This document shows, piece by piece, positions 1 through 8,335 of a stretch of DNA of 64,000 bases. Position numbers and translations under genes: made by a program. The notes under the pieces were generated by a model. That model saw only the letters and a program-made list of their open reading frames with translations, did not search any database and was not told the origin of the DNA. Numbering within the stretch: position 1 is the first letter of the stretch; each line of letters begins with the position of its first letter. Source of the DNA: Actinocorallia populi (GTDB lineage Bacteria > Actinomycetota > Actinomycetes > Streptosporangiales > Streptosporangiaceae); assembly GCF_002995495.1 (NCBI RefSeq), contig NZ_PVZV01000006.1, positions 645,100 to 709,099 of the forward strand, read 5' to 3'.

Positions 1-252
1 CGGCCGGTCGTGGCCGAGGACGAGGTCTCGCTGATGGCCGACGTCATCATGCGCATCGAGGACGTGCGCGAGGGCACCACGCCCACCGTGCTGTGGACGC
101 TGCCGATGGTGTTGCTGGTCGGGTTTTCGCCCGGCTGGCTGAACGCCGCCTGCTTCGGTTTCGTGGTGCTGGGCGCGGCCGCCTACATCGCCGTCCGGTT
201 CAGGATGCCGGGTGCCGCGGCCGTGGCGCGAGAGGTGGTGGGCGCCCGTTGA
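1..252 (+). CDS. Small membrane protein, C-terminal part only
   Basis: The reading frame is open from the first base of the window, so the true start lies outside. A GTG at 10 is the first visible start-like codon but need not be used. The visible part has two hydrophobic stretches (around TVLWTLPMVLLVGF and AACFGFVVLGAAAYIAV), consistent with two membrane helices, and a short basic tail. Its stop codon overlaps the TTG start of the GntR regulator (TTGA), so the two are translationally coupled. I do not recognise a family. Small membrane proteins paired with YtrA-type GntR regulators are common in actinomycetes, which is the only hint of a role. Confidence 0.5.
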   Translation, partial: RPVVAEDEVSLMADVIMRIEDVREGTTPTVLWTLPMVLLVGFSPGWLNAACFGFVVLGAAAYIAVRFRMPGAAAVAREVVGAR

Positions 253-629
253 TCGTCATCGACACGGACTCGCCGGTACCGCCGTTCGAGCAGCTGCGGG
301 CCCAGCTGGCCCGGCAGATCCAGGAACGCACGCTGGCCGTCGGCTCCCGGCTGCCGACCATCCGCCGGCTCGCGGCCGACCTCGGCCTGGCCGTCAACAC
401 GGTCGGCCGGGCCTACCGGGAACTCGAGGAAGCCGGGCTGATCGAGACCCGGGGGCGGGCGGGCTCATTCGTGTCAGCGGCCGGAGAGCAGGCCCGCGAA
501 CGAGCCCTCCAGGCCGCCGCCGACTATGCCGCCGTCGTGGCCAGCGTCGGCATCGACAACGACGAGGCGCTCCGCATCGTCGAGGCCGCCCTGAGATCCT
601 GCGACGCGGCGGCCCCCGCCACAGGATGA
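249..629 (+). CDS. GntR-family (YtrA-like) transcriptional regulator
   Basis: This is a 126-residue DNA-binding repressor of the short YtrA type: an N-terminal winged helix (PPFEQLRAQLARQIQ, then LPTIRRLAADLGLAVNTV and a wing ending RGRAGSFV) followed by only about 50 residues of helical dimerisation tail, with no large ligand domain. The TTG at 249 is chosen because the conserved fold begins right after it and it overlaps the stop of the upstream membrane protein. An in-frame start at 93 would add a low-complexity arginine-rich extension that looks like shadow translation. It probably controls its own operon; its operator is outside the window. Confidence 0.85.
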   Translation: MIVIDTDSPVPPFEQLRAQLARQIQERTLAVGSRLPTIRRLAADLGLAVNTVGRAYRELEEAGLIETRGRAGSFVSAAGEQARERALQAAADYAAVVASVGIDNDEALRIVEAALRSCDAAAPATG

Positions 630-671
630 CCGGCCTGCATCCACCCGCACGCGGACACGGCCGACCATTCT

Positions 672-691
672 CGTTATCGATAATGATAACG
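672..691. promoter_or_regulatory. Palindromic operator before the ArsR-like gene
   Basis: CGTTATC-N6-GATAACG is a perfect 7-bp inverted repeat ending eight bases before the ATG at 699. It stands out as AT-rich in a GC-rich context. Position and symmetry suggest an autoregulatory site for the winged-helix regulator just downstream, which would also control the ABC exporter behind it. The spacing leaves almost no room for a leader, so the site overlaps the core promoter. Confidence 0.6.
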
Positions 692-698
692 TTGGGGC

Positions 699-1283
699 AT
701 GAAAGATCCCCAGAAGCGCTGGGCGGAGCTGGCCCTGCATCCGGTGCGGATCCGGGCGCTGCGGGCGGTGAGCGGCGGGCGGCGCACCACCCGCGAGATC
801 GCCGCTCTGCTGCCGGACGTGCCGCAGGCGACGCTCTACCGGCATCTTGCCGCGCTCGCCCAAGGCGGCCTGCTCGAGGTGGTCGAGGAACGCAGGATCG
901 GCGGGACGAACGAGCGCGTCTACGCGCTGCCGCCCGGCGGGGCGACGCTCAGCGGTGAGGCGCTGGCCGAGGCGACGAGCGAGGACCACGGGCGCTACTT
1001 CACCGCGTTCGTCTCCAGCCTCCTCGCGGAGTTCTCCCGCTACCTGGCGCGCGAGCAGATCGACCTGGTGGCCGACGGCGTCGGCTACCAGCAGCTGGTC
1101 CTGCACCTGGACGACGAGGAGTTCGCCGAGTTCGCCCGGGGTTTCACCGAACTCGTCCAGCCGCTGATCGGCAACGAACCGCGGCCGGGACGGACGCCAC
1201 GGCTGATGGCGACCGTGTTCATGCCCGTGGATCCGCCGCCCGCGGACAAGGACGGCATGACTCCCCCGAAGGAAAGGCGATGA
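699..1283 (+). CDS. ArsR-like winged-helix transcriptional regulator
   Basis: This 194-residue protein has an N-terminal winged-helix domain of the ArsR/HTH_20 kind (HPVRIRALRAVSGGRRTT, then LPDVPQATLYRHLAALAQGG and a basic wing ERRIGGTNERVYAL) and an acidic helical C-terminal half that probably dimerises or binds a ligand. It has no obvious metal-binding cysteine pair, so metal sensing is unlikely. The start is the ATG right after the 672-691 palindrome. It is followed within 35 bases by an ABC ATPase and permease, so it most likely regulates that exporter and itself. Confidence 0.85.
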   Translation: MKDPQKRWAELALHPVRIRALRAVSGGRRTTREIAALLPDVPQATLYRHLAALAQGGLLEVVEERRIGGTNERVYALPPGGATLSGEALAEATSEDHGRYFTAFVSSLLAEFSRYLAREQIDLVADGVGYQQLVLHLDDEEFAEFARGFTELVQPLIGNEPRPGRTPRLMATVFMPVDPPPADKDGMTPPKERR

Positions 1284-1284
1284 C

Positions 1285-1320
1285 ATGACAGAGACCACGA
1301 CGACCCGGGAGCGGACATGA
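1285..1320 (+). CDS. Possible 11-codon leader peptide
   Basis: Between the regulator and the ABC ATPase lies ATG plus ten codons (MTETTTTRERT), preceded by a GGAAAGG purine tract and ending in a TGA that overlaps the ATPase ATG (ATGA). Five of its eleven residues are threonine. It may couple translation of the two genes or be chance; the ATPase also has its own GGGAG tract at a usable distance. Confidence 0.25.
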   Translation: MTETTTTRERT

Positions 1321-2231
1321 CCGGCGGGCGGCTCCGGATCGAGGCGAGGCACCTGACCAAGCGCTTCGGCGACGTCACCGCCGTGGACGACCTCGGCTTC
1401 ACCGTGGAGCCCGGCCGGATCACCGGATTCCTGGGGCCCAACGGCGCGGGCAAGACGACGACGATGCGCATGGTGATCGGTCACATCGCCCCCACCTCGG
1501 GGTCGGTCACCATCGGCGGAAAGTCGTACCGCGAGTTCGCCGACCCGTCGGCCACCGTCGGCGCCGTCTTCGACGCCGCCTCCTTCCACCCCGGCCACTC
1601 GGCTCGCAACCACCTGCGCGTGTACGCCGCGATGGGCGGCCACCCCGATCAGCGCGTCGACGAGCTGCTGTCGCTGATGGACCTCACCGGAGCCGCGCAC
1701 CGCAGGACGCACGGCTTCTCCACCGGCATGCGCCAGCGGCTCAACCTGGCGACCGCGCTGCTGGGCGACCCCCGGGTCCTGCTGCTGGACGAGCCGAGCA
1801 ACGGCCTGGATCCCGCCGGCACGGCCTGGCTCCGCTCGTTCCTGCGGTACCTCGCCGGGGAGGGCCGTACGGTCCTGGTCTCCAGCCATGTGCTCGGCGA
1901 AGTCCAGCAGATCGCCGACGACGTCGTGGTGATCCGCCAGGGGCGGCTGGTCGCCGCGGCGCCGCTGGCGGAACTGTCCGGCGCGGCGCCGGCGATCCTG
2001 GTCCGCTCCCCCGACGCGGAGGCGTTGGCCCAGGTGCTCGTCCGGCGGCCGTCCGCCGGTCCCATCCCGCGCGTGGAGCGGATCGGTCCGGAGCAGCTGC
2101 GCGTGTGGGGACCGGATCAGGCGGGCCTCGCCGACCTGGCCGCCGCGCACGGCATCCGCGTCCACGGCCTGACCACCGAGGAGCCCGATCTGGAACGGCT
2201 CTTCCTCGACCTGACAGGGAGCACGCGGTGA
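1317..2231 (+). CDS. ABC transporter ATP-binding protein
   Basis: This 304-residue ATPase of an ABC-2 type exporter has a Walker A motif (GPNGAGKTT, residues about 41-49), an ABC signature variant (FSTGMRQRLNLA), a Walker B motif (RVLLLDEPSNGLDP) and an H-loop (SSHVLGEV). The C-terminal 80 residues form the tail typical of multidrug, peptide or lantibiotic-immunity type exporters. The permease follows with a GTGA overlap, so the two form one complex at the cytoplasmic membrane. The substrate cannot be read from sequence. Control by the ArsR-like gene upstream is likely from the arrangement. Confidence 0.93.
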   Translation: MTGGRLRIEARHLTKRFGDVTAVDDLGFTVEPGRITGFLGPNGAGKTTTMRMVIGHIAPTSGSVTIGGKSYREFADPSATVGAVFDAASFHPGHSARNHLRVYAAMGGHPDQRVDELLSLMDLTGAAHRRTHGFSTGMRQRLNLATALLGDPRVLLLDEPSNGLDPAGTAWLRSFLRYLAGEGRTVLVSSHVLGEVQQIADDVVVIRQGRLVAAAPLAELSGAAPAILVRSPDAEALAQVLVRRPSAGPIPRVERIGPEQLRVWGPDQAGLADLAAAHGIRVHGLTTEEPDLERLFLDLTGSTR

Positions 2232-3025
2232 ACCGTCTGATCAGAGCCGAGTTCCGCAGGCTGCTGGCCACCCGGATGTGGTGGGGCGCACTGCTGGCCG
2301 GCGGGCTCCTGGGCGGCGGGCTGATCGGCATGCTGACCCTGGTCGGCCCCGAGAACTTCGACCCCCCGATGCCGGGCCTGCACACCGAGCAGGGGGTGCG
2401 GACGGTCGTGGGGTTCCTCGGATACACCGCGTTCGTCCCCGCCGCGGTCGGCACCCTGGCGGTGACGTCGGAGTACCGGCACCGGACGATCAACTTCACG
2501 TTCCTGTTCGCGCCGCGCCGCTGGCAGGTGCTGGTGGCCAAGATCGTCGCCCACGGCGCGGCGGGCGCCTGCTACGGGCTGGTCCTCGCCACGACCGCCG
2601 CCATGGCCTTCTTCGGCGCCGCCGCGGTGAAGGGCGTGGCGCTGGGCATGCCCGCCGCGGGCATCATCGAGCTGCTGGCCAGGACGGGCCTGGCGATGGT
2701 GGCCTACACGGTGCTCGGGATCGGTGTGGGCGCCCTGATCCGCAACCAGGTCGCGGCCCTCGCCGTGGTGATCGGGTACCTGTACGCGGGCGAAACGCTC
2801 CTGATGATGATCCCCGGCGTCCGGCACCTCTACCCGTGGCTGCCCGGCGGCGCCGCCGCGGCGCTGACCGACTTCACCGCGATCTCCGACGCCCTCTCGC
2901 AGCAGCTGTCCACCGATCCCGTCCACCTGCTCTCCCCGGTGGCGGGCCTGCTCGTCCTCCTGGCGTACACCGCCCTGTTCGGCGTCGCCGCCGTACTCAG
3001 CCCGATGCGCCGCGACGTCGTCTGA
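2228..3025 (+). CDS. ABC-2 type transporter permease
   Basis: This 265-residue integral membrane protein has about six hydrophobic segments (for example MWWGALLAGGLLGGGLIGML, AVVIGYLYAGETLLMMI and LLSPVAGLLVLLAYTALFG) and no enzymatic motif. The GTG at 2228 overlaps the stop of the ATPase gene; it fits better than a frame opening at 2105, which would antisense-like overlap the ATPase. An N-terminal amphipathic stretch (NRLIRAEFRRLLATRMWW) is typical of ABC-2 permeases whose partner ATPase is the preceding gene. Transcription ends at the strong hairpin at 3148-3191. Confidence 0.9.
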   Translation: MNRLIRAEFRRLLATRMWWGALLAGGLLGGGLIGMLTLVGPENFDPPMPGLHTEQGVRTVVGFLGYTAFVPAAVGTLAVTSEYRHRTINFTFLFAPRRWQVLVAKIVAHGAAGACYGLVLATTAAMAFFGAAAVKGVALGMPAAGIIELLARTGLAMVAYTVLGIGVGALIRNQVAALAVVIGYLYAGETLLMMIPGVRHLYPWLPGGAAAALTDFTAISDALSQQLSTDPVHLLSPVAGLLVLLAYTALFGVAAVLSPMRRDVV

Positions 3026-3147
3026 CCGTGAGTCCCGTCGCCGGGTGCGCCCCGGGATACGAAGACGCCCCGCTGATCGTGGGACCTTGCGGGGCGGTTC
3101 GCGGGAGGGCGGCGGGCGTACGACGTGAACTCCACGCCCACCGCGTG

Positions 3148-3191
3148 GCCGGACGGCCCTGACGCTTCCACGTCGGGGCCGTCCGGCTTTT
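3148..3191 (+). terminator. Rho-independent terminator of the ABC operon
   Basis: A 16-bp stem with one mismatch (left arm begins GCCGGACGGCC, right arm ends GGCCGTCCGGC) closes an 8-base loop and is followed at once by TTTT. It lies between the plus-strand ABC operon and the convergent peptidase gene and should stop transcription from the left. The stem could also act on the opposite strand, but no T-run is seen there. Confidence 0.85.
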
Positions 3192-3230
3192 CTGCGTCCT
3201 TCGGTGACCCCGCCCGGGGGAACGGGTCAC

Positions 3231-5507
3231 TCAGGCGAACATTGCGGCGATCGTCTCGGGGCCGATGGCGATGGGGGCGGGGCGGTAGGCGGGAGGCCGC
3301 ACGCCCATCAGTTCGCGTACCAGGAAGTCCCAGCAGCGCGTGCGGACGTAGGCCAGGCAGTCGATGAGCGTGTGCTCGGCGCCGGGCACGATGAGCAGCT
3401 CGAAGTCCTTGCCCGCGGCGACGAGCCGGTCGGCCAGCCGCAGCGTCTGGTCCGGGTGGACCTGGTCGTCCATTTCGCCGTGGACGAGCAGCAACCTGCC
3501 CGCCAGGCGGTCCGCGAGCTCGGTGTTGGCGGAACGGGCCCAGGCCTCGGGGTCGTCCGCGCCGTCGTAGGACTCCACGAAGCCGGCGTTGAAGTAGCGG
3601 ACGTCGTGCGAGCCGGAGAGGGCGACCCCGGCCTTGTAGGTGTCGGGGAAGTCCAGCATCGCCCGCGCCGCGGCGAACCCGCCTCCGGAGTGGCCGAACG
3701 CGCCCACCCGGTCCAGGTCCATCCAGGGCCGGGTCTCGGCCAGCTGCCGCAGCGCGGCGACGTGGTCGTCCAGACCGCCCGCGTCGGCCAGGCGGCCGTA
3801 GGAGGCGTCGTGGAAGGCCTTGCTCCGGCCCGGGGTGCCGCGCCCGTCCAGCGCCACCACCACGAAGCCCAGTGCCGCGATGGGTTCGGCGTCCAGGCCC
3901 ATCCCGCCGGGGTCGAAGCACGGTTCGACCCGGTTGACCTGCGGGCCGGGGTAGAGGCTGTCCACCACCGGGTAGCGCTGGGAGGGGTCGAAGCCCAGCG
4001 GCCGGTACAGCACGCCGTAGACGTCCGTCACCCCGTCGGCCGCCTTGACGCGGAAACGTTCCGGCGGCGTCCAGCCGGTGGCGGCGAGCTTGCTGACGTC
4101 GGCGCGCTCCAGCTCGACCAGCACCCGTCCGGACCAGTCGCGGGCCGTCGTCACCGGCGGGGTGTCGACGGTGGAGGCGGAGTCGATGAAGTACTCCTGG
4201 CCTTCCGGCAGGGTGACGATGTGGTCCAGCTCGTCGTCGGTGAGCTTGGCGAAGCCCGAGCCGTCCAGGCCGGCCCGGCACACCGTGCGCCGGTACGGGT
4301 CCTCCTCGACCAGGCCGGAGGCGGTGAAGTACACCATGCGCTCGGTCTCGTCGACGCGCAGGATCTGCCGCACCGCCCACGGTCCGGACGTGACCTGCCC
4401 GAGCAGCTCGCCGGTGCGCAGGTCGTACCGGTACAGGTGGCCCCAGCCGTCCCGCTGCGAGTACCACAGCACCTCGTCGGCCAGCACCCGCACGATCGGC
4501 GGCTCGTACGTCCACTGGTTGGGCTCCACGCGGGTGGCCCCGGTCTCGCTGAGCACGGTGGTGACCTCGCCGGTGGCCGGATCCAGCCGGTGCAGGGTGA
4601 GCGTGCGCAGGTCGCGCGGACGGCTGAGGTAGTACACCGCCGAGCCGTCCGGCGCCCACCACGCCCACTGGATCATGATCGGCGACATCTGCGGCATGAG
4701 CAGCGGCTCGGCCTGCGCGCGGACCACCGTGCCCTCGGCCACGTTCAGCACGACCAGCTCGGCCCGGGGAAGGCGCTCGTCTCCGGGGTAGGCGTACCGC
4801 TGGGTGTGCAGGAGAGGCGCGCTTCCGTCGGCGGGCCGGGCCTCCACCAGGTGGGTCTGCCGGACGTCGCGCTCGTCGGTCCGGTGCGTCAGCACCTTCG
4901 TGGAGTCGGGTGACCAGGCCACCGCGGGCGGCAGGTGCGGCAGGCCGATCTTGCGCAACAGGGTGGCGTTGCCCGTGCATTCCGGGCCGGAACCGTACCG
5001 GTGGCCGGGCTCGCCGTCGGTGGTCAGCGCCCACTCGCCGCCGTCGGACAGCGACCGCGCCCACAGGTCGTGGCCCCGCAGGGACACCGCGAACTTCCCG
5101 TCGGGCGAGGGCACCTCCAGCGGATTGCCCGGCGGCGTGAACTCGGCCCGCTCGCAGACGCGGTCGTCCAGACGGCAGCGCCAGTACTCGCCGAACGCGT
5201 CGAACTCCACGGCGTTCCCGGCCAGGACGATGGCCGTGAACGGCAGGGACCCGGGGTCGACCTCCTGTCCGGAGGCCGCGGTCAGCGCGGCGGCGACCAG
5301 GGCGTGGTCGAAGGCGGGCTCGCGGACGCCGGCCGCCGGGTCGACCAGCACGAACCTCTTGCCCGCGCCGTTGTTCACCGCGTACCAGAACCGGGTGCCC
5401 CCGTCGATCCACTGCGGACGGATCTTGTCGCCGACGACGAACTCGCCGGGACTGGCGGACCGGCGCAGGAGCTGCTCCGCGACCTGGTAGTTCTGGGTGG
5501 TGCTCAT
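3231..5507 (-). CDS. S9 family peptidase (dipeptidyl-peptidase IV / prolyl oligopeptidase type)
   Basis: This serine peptidase of about 758 residues has an N-terminal beta-propeller (roughly residues 20-480, with repeated WSPDS, WWAPDGSAVYY and LYRYDLRTGE blades) and a C-terminal alpha/beta-hydrolase domain. The catalytic serine lies in GHSGGG, the aspartate in HGEMDDQVH and the histidine in GAEHTLID. There is no signal peptide, so it probably acts in the cytoplasm. It should remove dipeptides or cleave after proline in short peptides. The second ATG (5507) is preferred because AGAAGG lies nine bases before it; the ATG three codons upstream has no spacing to a ribosome site. Confidence 0.93.
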   Translation of the reverse strand: MSTTQNYQVAEQLLRRSASPGEFVVGDKIRPQWIDGGTRFWYAVNNGAGKRFVLVDPAAGVREPAFDHALVAAALTAASGQEVDPGSLPFTAIVLAGNAVEFDAFGEYWRCRLDDRVCERAEFTPPGNPLEVPSPDGKFAVSLRGHDLWARSLSDGGEWALTTDGEPGHRYGSGPECTGNATLLRKIGLPHLPPAVAWSPDSTKVLTHRTDERDVRQTHLVEARPADGSAPLLHTQRYAYPGDERLPRAELVVLNVAEGTVVRAQAEPLLMPQMSPIMIQWAWWAPDGSAVYYLSRPRDLRTLTLHRLDPATGEVTTVLSETGATRVEPNQWTYEPPIVRVLADEVLWYSQRDGWGHLYRYDLRTGELLGQVTSGPWAVRQILRVDETERMVYFTASGLVEEDPYRRTVCRAGLDGSGFAKLTDDELDHIVTLPEGQEYFIDSASTVDTPPVTTARDWSGRVLVELERADVSKLAATGWTPPERFRVKAADGVTDVYGVLYRPLGFDPSQRYPVVDSLYPGPQVNRVEPCFDPGGMGLDAEPIAALGFVVVALDGRGTPGRSKAFHDASYGRLADAGGLDDHVAALRQLAETRPWMDLDRVGAFGHSGGGFAAARAMLDFPDTYKAGVALSGSHDVRYFNAGFVESYDGADDPEAWARSANTELADRLAGRLLLVHGEMDDQVHPDQTLRLADRLVAAGKDFELLIVPGAEHTLIDCLAYVRTRCWDFLVRELMGVRPPAYRPAPIAIGPETIAAMFA

Positions 5508-5556
5508 CCTCTTCATCCTTCTCTGGTATCGGCTTCGGGCATGACGGTGCCGCGGG

Positions 5557-6219
5557 TCAGAGGCTGCGGGCGGTGATGTCGCCGTGGGCGGTGGTGGCCT
5601 GGATGGCCAGGTCGGCGGTGCCGTCGTTCTTGAGGGCGTTGGTGATGCGGCCGTGGGAGGTGCCGGCGTCCAGGGAGGCCGAGACGCCGGGGGCGGCGCC
5701 GACGGTGATCTGGCCGGCCTGGGTGCGCAGGACGACCGTGCCGCGTACGGCCTCGGTGATGGTGATGTCGCCCTTGGCGGTGGTGATGTCGGCGGAGCCG
5801 CTCAGGCGGCCGATTCGGACGTCGCCGGCGTCGGTGGCGAGGCGGACGCCTGCGGCCTCCTCGATTTCGACCGGGCCGTGTGCGCCCTCGAGGGCGACCT
5901 CGCCCAGGCGCCCGGCGGCCTGGAGCTCCAGGCTGGCGGTCTTGGCCTCGACTCCGGATCCGGCGGGCAGGTGGACGGTGATCTCGACCGAGCCGGACGG
6001 GCCGAGGATCTGGCCGCCGGACGGGGCGGTGATCCGCAGGACGCCGTCGCCGTACTCGACGCGGGTCTGCTCGGCGGCCTTGGCGTCACGGCCCTTGGCG
6101 GCGTCGGCGGGCAGCACCTCGACCGTGGTGTCGGCCCGGTCGGCGGCGACGAGGCGCACCCGCCCGGCGGGAACGTCCAGGACGACGGAGATCGGGGCGG
6201 AGGTGGGGAAGGTGGTCAT
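5557..6219 (-). CDS. DUF4097-like beta-solenoid (putative adhesin) protein
   Basis: This 220-residue soluble protein consists almost wholly of short beta-strand repeats (GDVRIGRLSGSADITTAKGD, then GTVVLRTQAGQITVG, SHGRITNAL, AHGDITARSL), the pattern of the DUF4097/DUF2807 'putative adhesin' fold. It has no signal peptide or membrane helix, so despite the family name a cytoplasmic role is likely. The ATG at 6219 has AGGGAG in front. The upstream 230 bases carry an array of TTGCRATG octamers, indicating specific regulation. It sits 50 bases ahead of the S9 peptidase on the same strand and may be co-transcribed with it. Confidence 0.8.
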   Translation of the reverse strand: MTTFPTSAPISVVLDVPAGRVRLVAADRADTTVEVLPADAAKGRDAKAAEQTRVEYGDGVLRITAPSGGQILGPSGSVEITVHLPAGSGVEAKTASLELQAAGRLGEVALEGAHGPVEIEEAAGVRLATDAGDVRIGRLSGSADITTAKGDITITEAVRGTVVLRTQAGQITVGAAPGVSASLDAGTSHGRITNALKNDGTADLAIQATTAHGDITARSL

Positions 6220-6257
6220 CGTGCTCTCCCTTAACGGCTGCGGCTCTTCGTTTCTGA

Positions 6258-6397
6258 CATCGCAAACGCTACGTTGCATTCCAGATTCACACAACAAGAA
6301 TATTGCGATGGATTTGCATTTGGGCAGGTAGCTGCATGGAAATCGTTGCGATGATCTCTCGATTAACGCAACGACGATCGCCCTGAGTGTTGCAATG
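6258..6397 (-). promoter_or_regulatory. Periodic TTGCRATG octamer array upstream of the DUF4097-like gene
   Basis: Four copies of TTGC(G/A)ATG lie in this AT-richer gap: one inverted at 6258-6265 and three direct at 6303-6310, 6346-6353 and 6390-6397. Starts are 45, 43 and 44 bases apart, close to four helical turns, so all would face the same side of DNA. This looks like a multi-site operator for a cooperative regulator not encoded next to it. No protein gene is visible between 6220 and 6451. Confidence 0.5.
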
Positions 6398-6451
6398 ACA
6401 TGGGAGTGAATGCCGAGCTTGAAAACCAGCTCGGCGCTCTCGGCCTGGTCC

Positions 6452-8335
6452 TCAGCCGCGCGTCCCGGACGCCACCAAGGGCGCGGCCCGGAGTCTGTTC
6501 TTCTCGGTCCGGTACACCAGGTAGGCACCCCAGGAGCCCGCGAGGCCGATCACGATCATGACGGCGATCACCGGCCACTGCCATGGCTCGGGCACGTGGA
6601 GGGCGAGGAACCAGACCTTGTCAGGCGATCCGCTGAGCTTGATGCCCAGCGGCGCCAGGCCCTGCGGGAACAGTCCGAGGATGCCCACGGCCATGGCGGA
6701 CCACATGAGGGTCTGGCGTTTGCCCGACATCGTCGTGAACGGGGACGTGTCGGCGTCCTCGCCCGTTCCCTCGGTGGTGGACGTCGGCTTGCCCGACCGC
6801 ATCAGGTGCAGCAGCTCGGGACCCTTGTCTCTCAGCGTCCTGGCCGCCACCGAGCCGAGCTTCACATGGCAGAGCACACCGGTGAGCAGGGCCACCGGGA
6901 CGCTCGCCCACAGCAGGGCGGGCAGTTCCAGTGCGTGGCCCGCCCAGGCGACCCCGAGCGCGGGGCACATCACGAGGGCGACCAGGAAGGACATCAGGAA
7001 CGACTGGCCGGTGACGTCACCGTGGTCCATCGGCGAGTTCTTGCTCTTGTGCGGATCGGGGCCGGGCACCAGCGCGTTGACGGAGACCCACGCCAGCAGA
7101 CCGGAACCGCCGCCGAGCGCGGCGAGGGTGCCGGCCAGCGCCCACGGCACCAGGGAGGCGTCGCCGTGCAGCAGGCATCCGAGGATCGTCAGCGCCAGCG
7201 TCAGCGGGCCGAAGACGGTCAGCCAGGCCAACTGGCGGGCACGGACGTCGGCCTTCTCCTTGCCCGGTATCGTCAGGGTCAGCCAGAGCGCCGTGCCGTC
7301 CTGCCCGTAGAGGTTGGCGCAGGTCGCGGCGGCCATCAACGCGCTGGCCGCGCCGACGAACGGGAACCCGGCGGTGAAGCCGAAGATCAGCGGGAACAGC
7401 ACGGTGATGATGGAGAAGGCCGGGCCCATCACGATGCCCTGGGTGCGCACCGGATCGCGCCACCAGGTGCGCAGTTCCTTGAGGTAGACCGCCCCTTGGT
7501 CGCCGCGGAACAGCGGGCCCCGCCGGGCGGCCTTGTGCGCGGAGGAGCCGCGGACCACCGGGCGGGCGGTCCGCTGCGGTCCGAGCAGGGCGCTCCATGC
7601 CAGGAACAGCGCGACCACCACGGCGGCCAGGGCGACCAGTGGCCCCACGGCCCACGGCCAGTCGCCGCGGCCGGCCGCCTCGACGGCGAGCAGGCCCCAG
7701 CTGGTCGGCAGCGCCCGCACCACCGTGGAGAACGCGGGCGGGAAGCCGTACTCCAGCAGCAGGGAGACCCCGATGATCAGAACCCAAGAGAACGAGGACA
7801 GCGAGACCATCGCAGCGGTGACGGTCGCGGTGACGACTCCGCCGAGGCGGGACCTGGCCAGGCTGCGAAACAGCAGCGTGACCACTCGGGACAGCAGCAC
7901 CACCAGCAGCAGGAGCAGTACCACCGCGGGCACCGACACCACGACGGCCGCCCGGCTCAGCCGTGCGGCGAAGACGATCAGCGCGCAGAACGCCAGCAGC
8001 GTGATGGCGGTGGTGACGGCGACCAGAGCGGCGGCGAGCAGGCCCATGGCCAGGGTGCGGCGTGGGATCGGCTGGCGGTGGAAGTGCTCCCCGTTGAGCG
8101 CCGGTTCGCCCGCGAAGATCGGACCGACCATCCAGCCGAGCGCCCACAGCGCGAAGGTCACCGCGAGCAGATCCATCAGCAGCCGCGGATGGGAGAAGTC
8201 GAGGCACGCCAGGACGAGGGTGGTGACGGCGAGGCAGATTCCAACGGTCCGGCCCAGGCCGCTGAGGGCCATCTTGGCGTCCGTCGTGCTGTGGCGCAGC
8301 ACCGCCAGTTTCATCCGGATCAGGACGCCAACCAC
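6452..8335 (-). CDS. Large ABC exporter permease
   Basis: This 627-residue integral membrane protein has a dozen or more hydrophobic segments in two blocks (about residues 35-280 and 330-610) joined by a charged cytoplasmic stretch (LGPQRTARPVVRGSSAHKAARRG followed by YLKELRTWWRDPVRTQG, as two separate elements). That second motif recurs in actinobacterial ABC-2 transporters that are fused double-length permeases. The GTG start lies inside the ATPase gene (16-base overlap) after a GGGGAGGGG tract, so the pair is translationally coupled. The substrate is unknown. Confidence 0.85.
   Translation of the reverse strand: MVGVLIRMKLAVLRHSTTDAKMALSGLGRTVGICLAVTTLVLACLDFSHPRLLMDLLAVTFALWALGWMVGPIFAGEPALNGEHFHRQPIPRRTLAMGLLAAALVAVTTAITLLAFCALIVFAARLSRAAVVVSVPAVVLLLLLVVLLSRVVTLLFRSLARSRLGGVVTATVTAAMVSLSSFSWVLIIGVSLLLEYGFPPAFSTVVRALPTSWGLLAVEAAGRGDWPWAVGPLVALAAVVVALFLAWSALLGPQRTARPVVRGSSAHKAARRGPLFRGDQGAVYLKELRTWWRDPVRTQGIVMGPAFSIITVLFPLIFGFTAGFPFVGAASALMAAATCANLYGQDGTALWLTLTIPGKEKADVRARQLAWLTVFGPLTLALTILGCLLHGDASLVPWALAGTLAALGGGSGLLAWVSVNALVPGPDPHKSKNSPMDHGDVTGQSFLMSFLVALVMCPALGVAWAGHALELPALLWASVPVALLTGVLCHVKLGSVAARTLRDKGPELLHLMRSGKPTSTTEGTGEDADTSPFTTMSGKRQTLMWSAMAVGILGLFPQGLAPLGIKLSGSPDKVWFLALHVPEPWQWPVIAVMIVIGLAGSWGAYLVYRTEKNRLRAAPLVASGTRG

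Noticed and set aside
474..2165. Minus-strand open frame of 563 codons across the first ABC operon
   Set aside because: It is a shadow of GC-rich codons opposite three well-supported genes and has no recognisable domain or start signals.
2830..5412. Minus-strand open frame of 860 codons overlapping the S9 peptidase in another frame
   Set aside because: It is arginine-, glycine- and proline-rich with no domain, has no ribosome site and is fully explained as the GC-rich shadow of the peptidase gene, which carries an intact catalytic triad.
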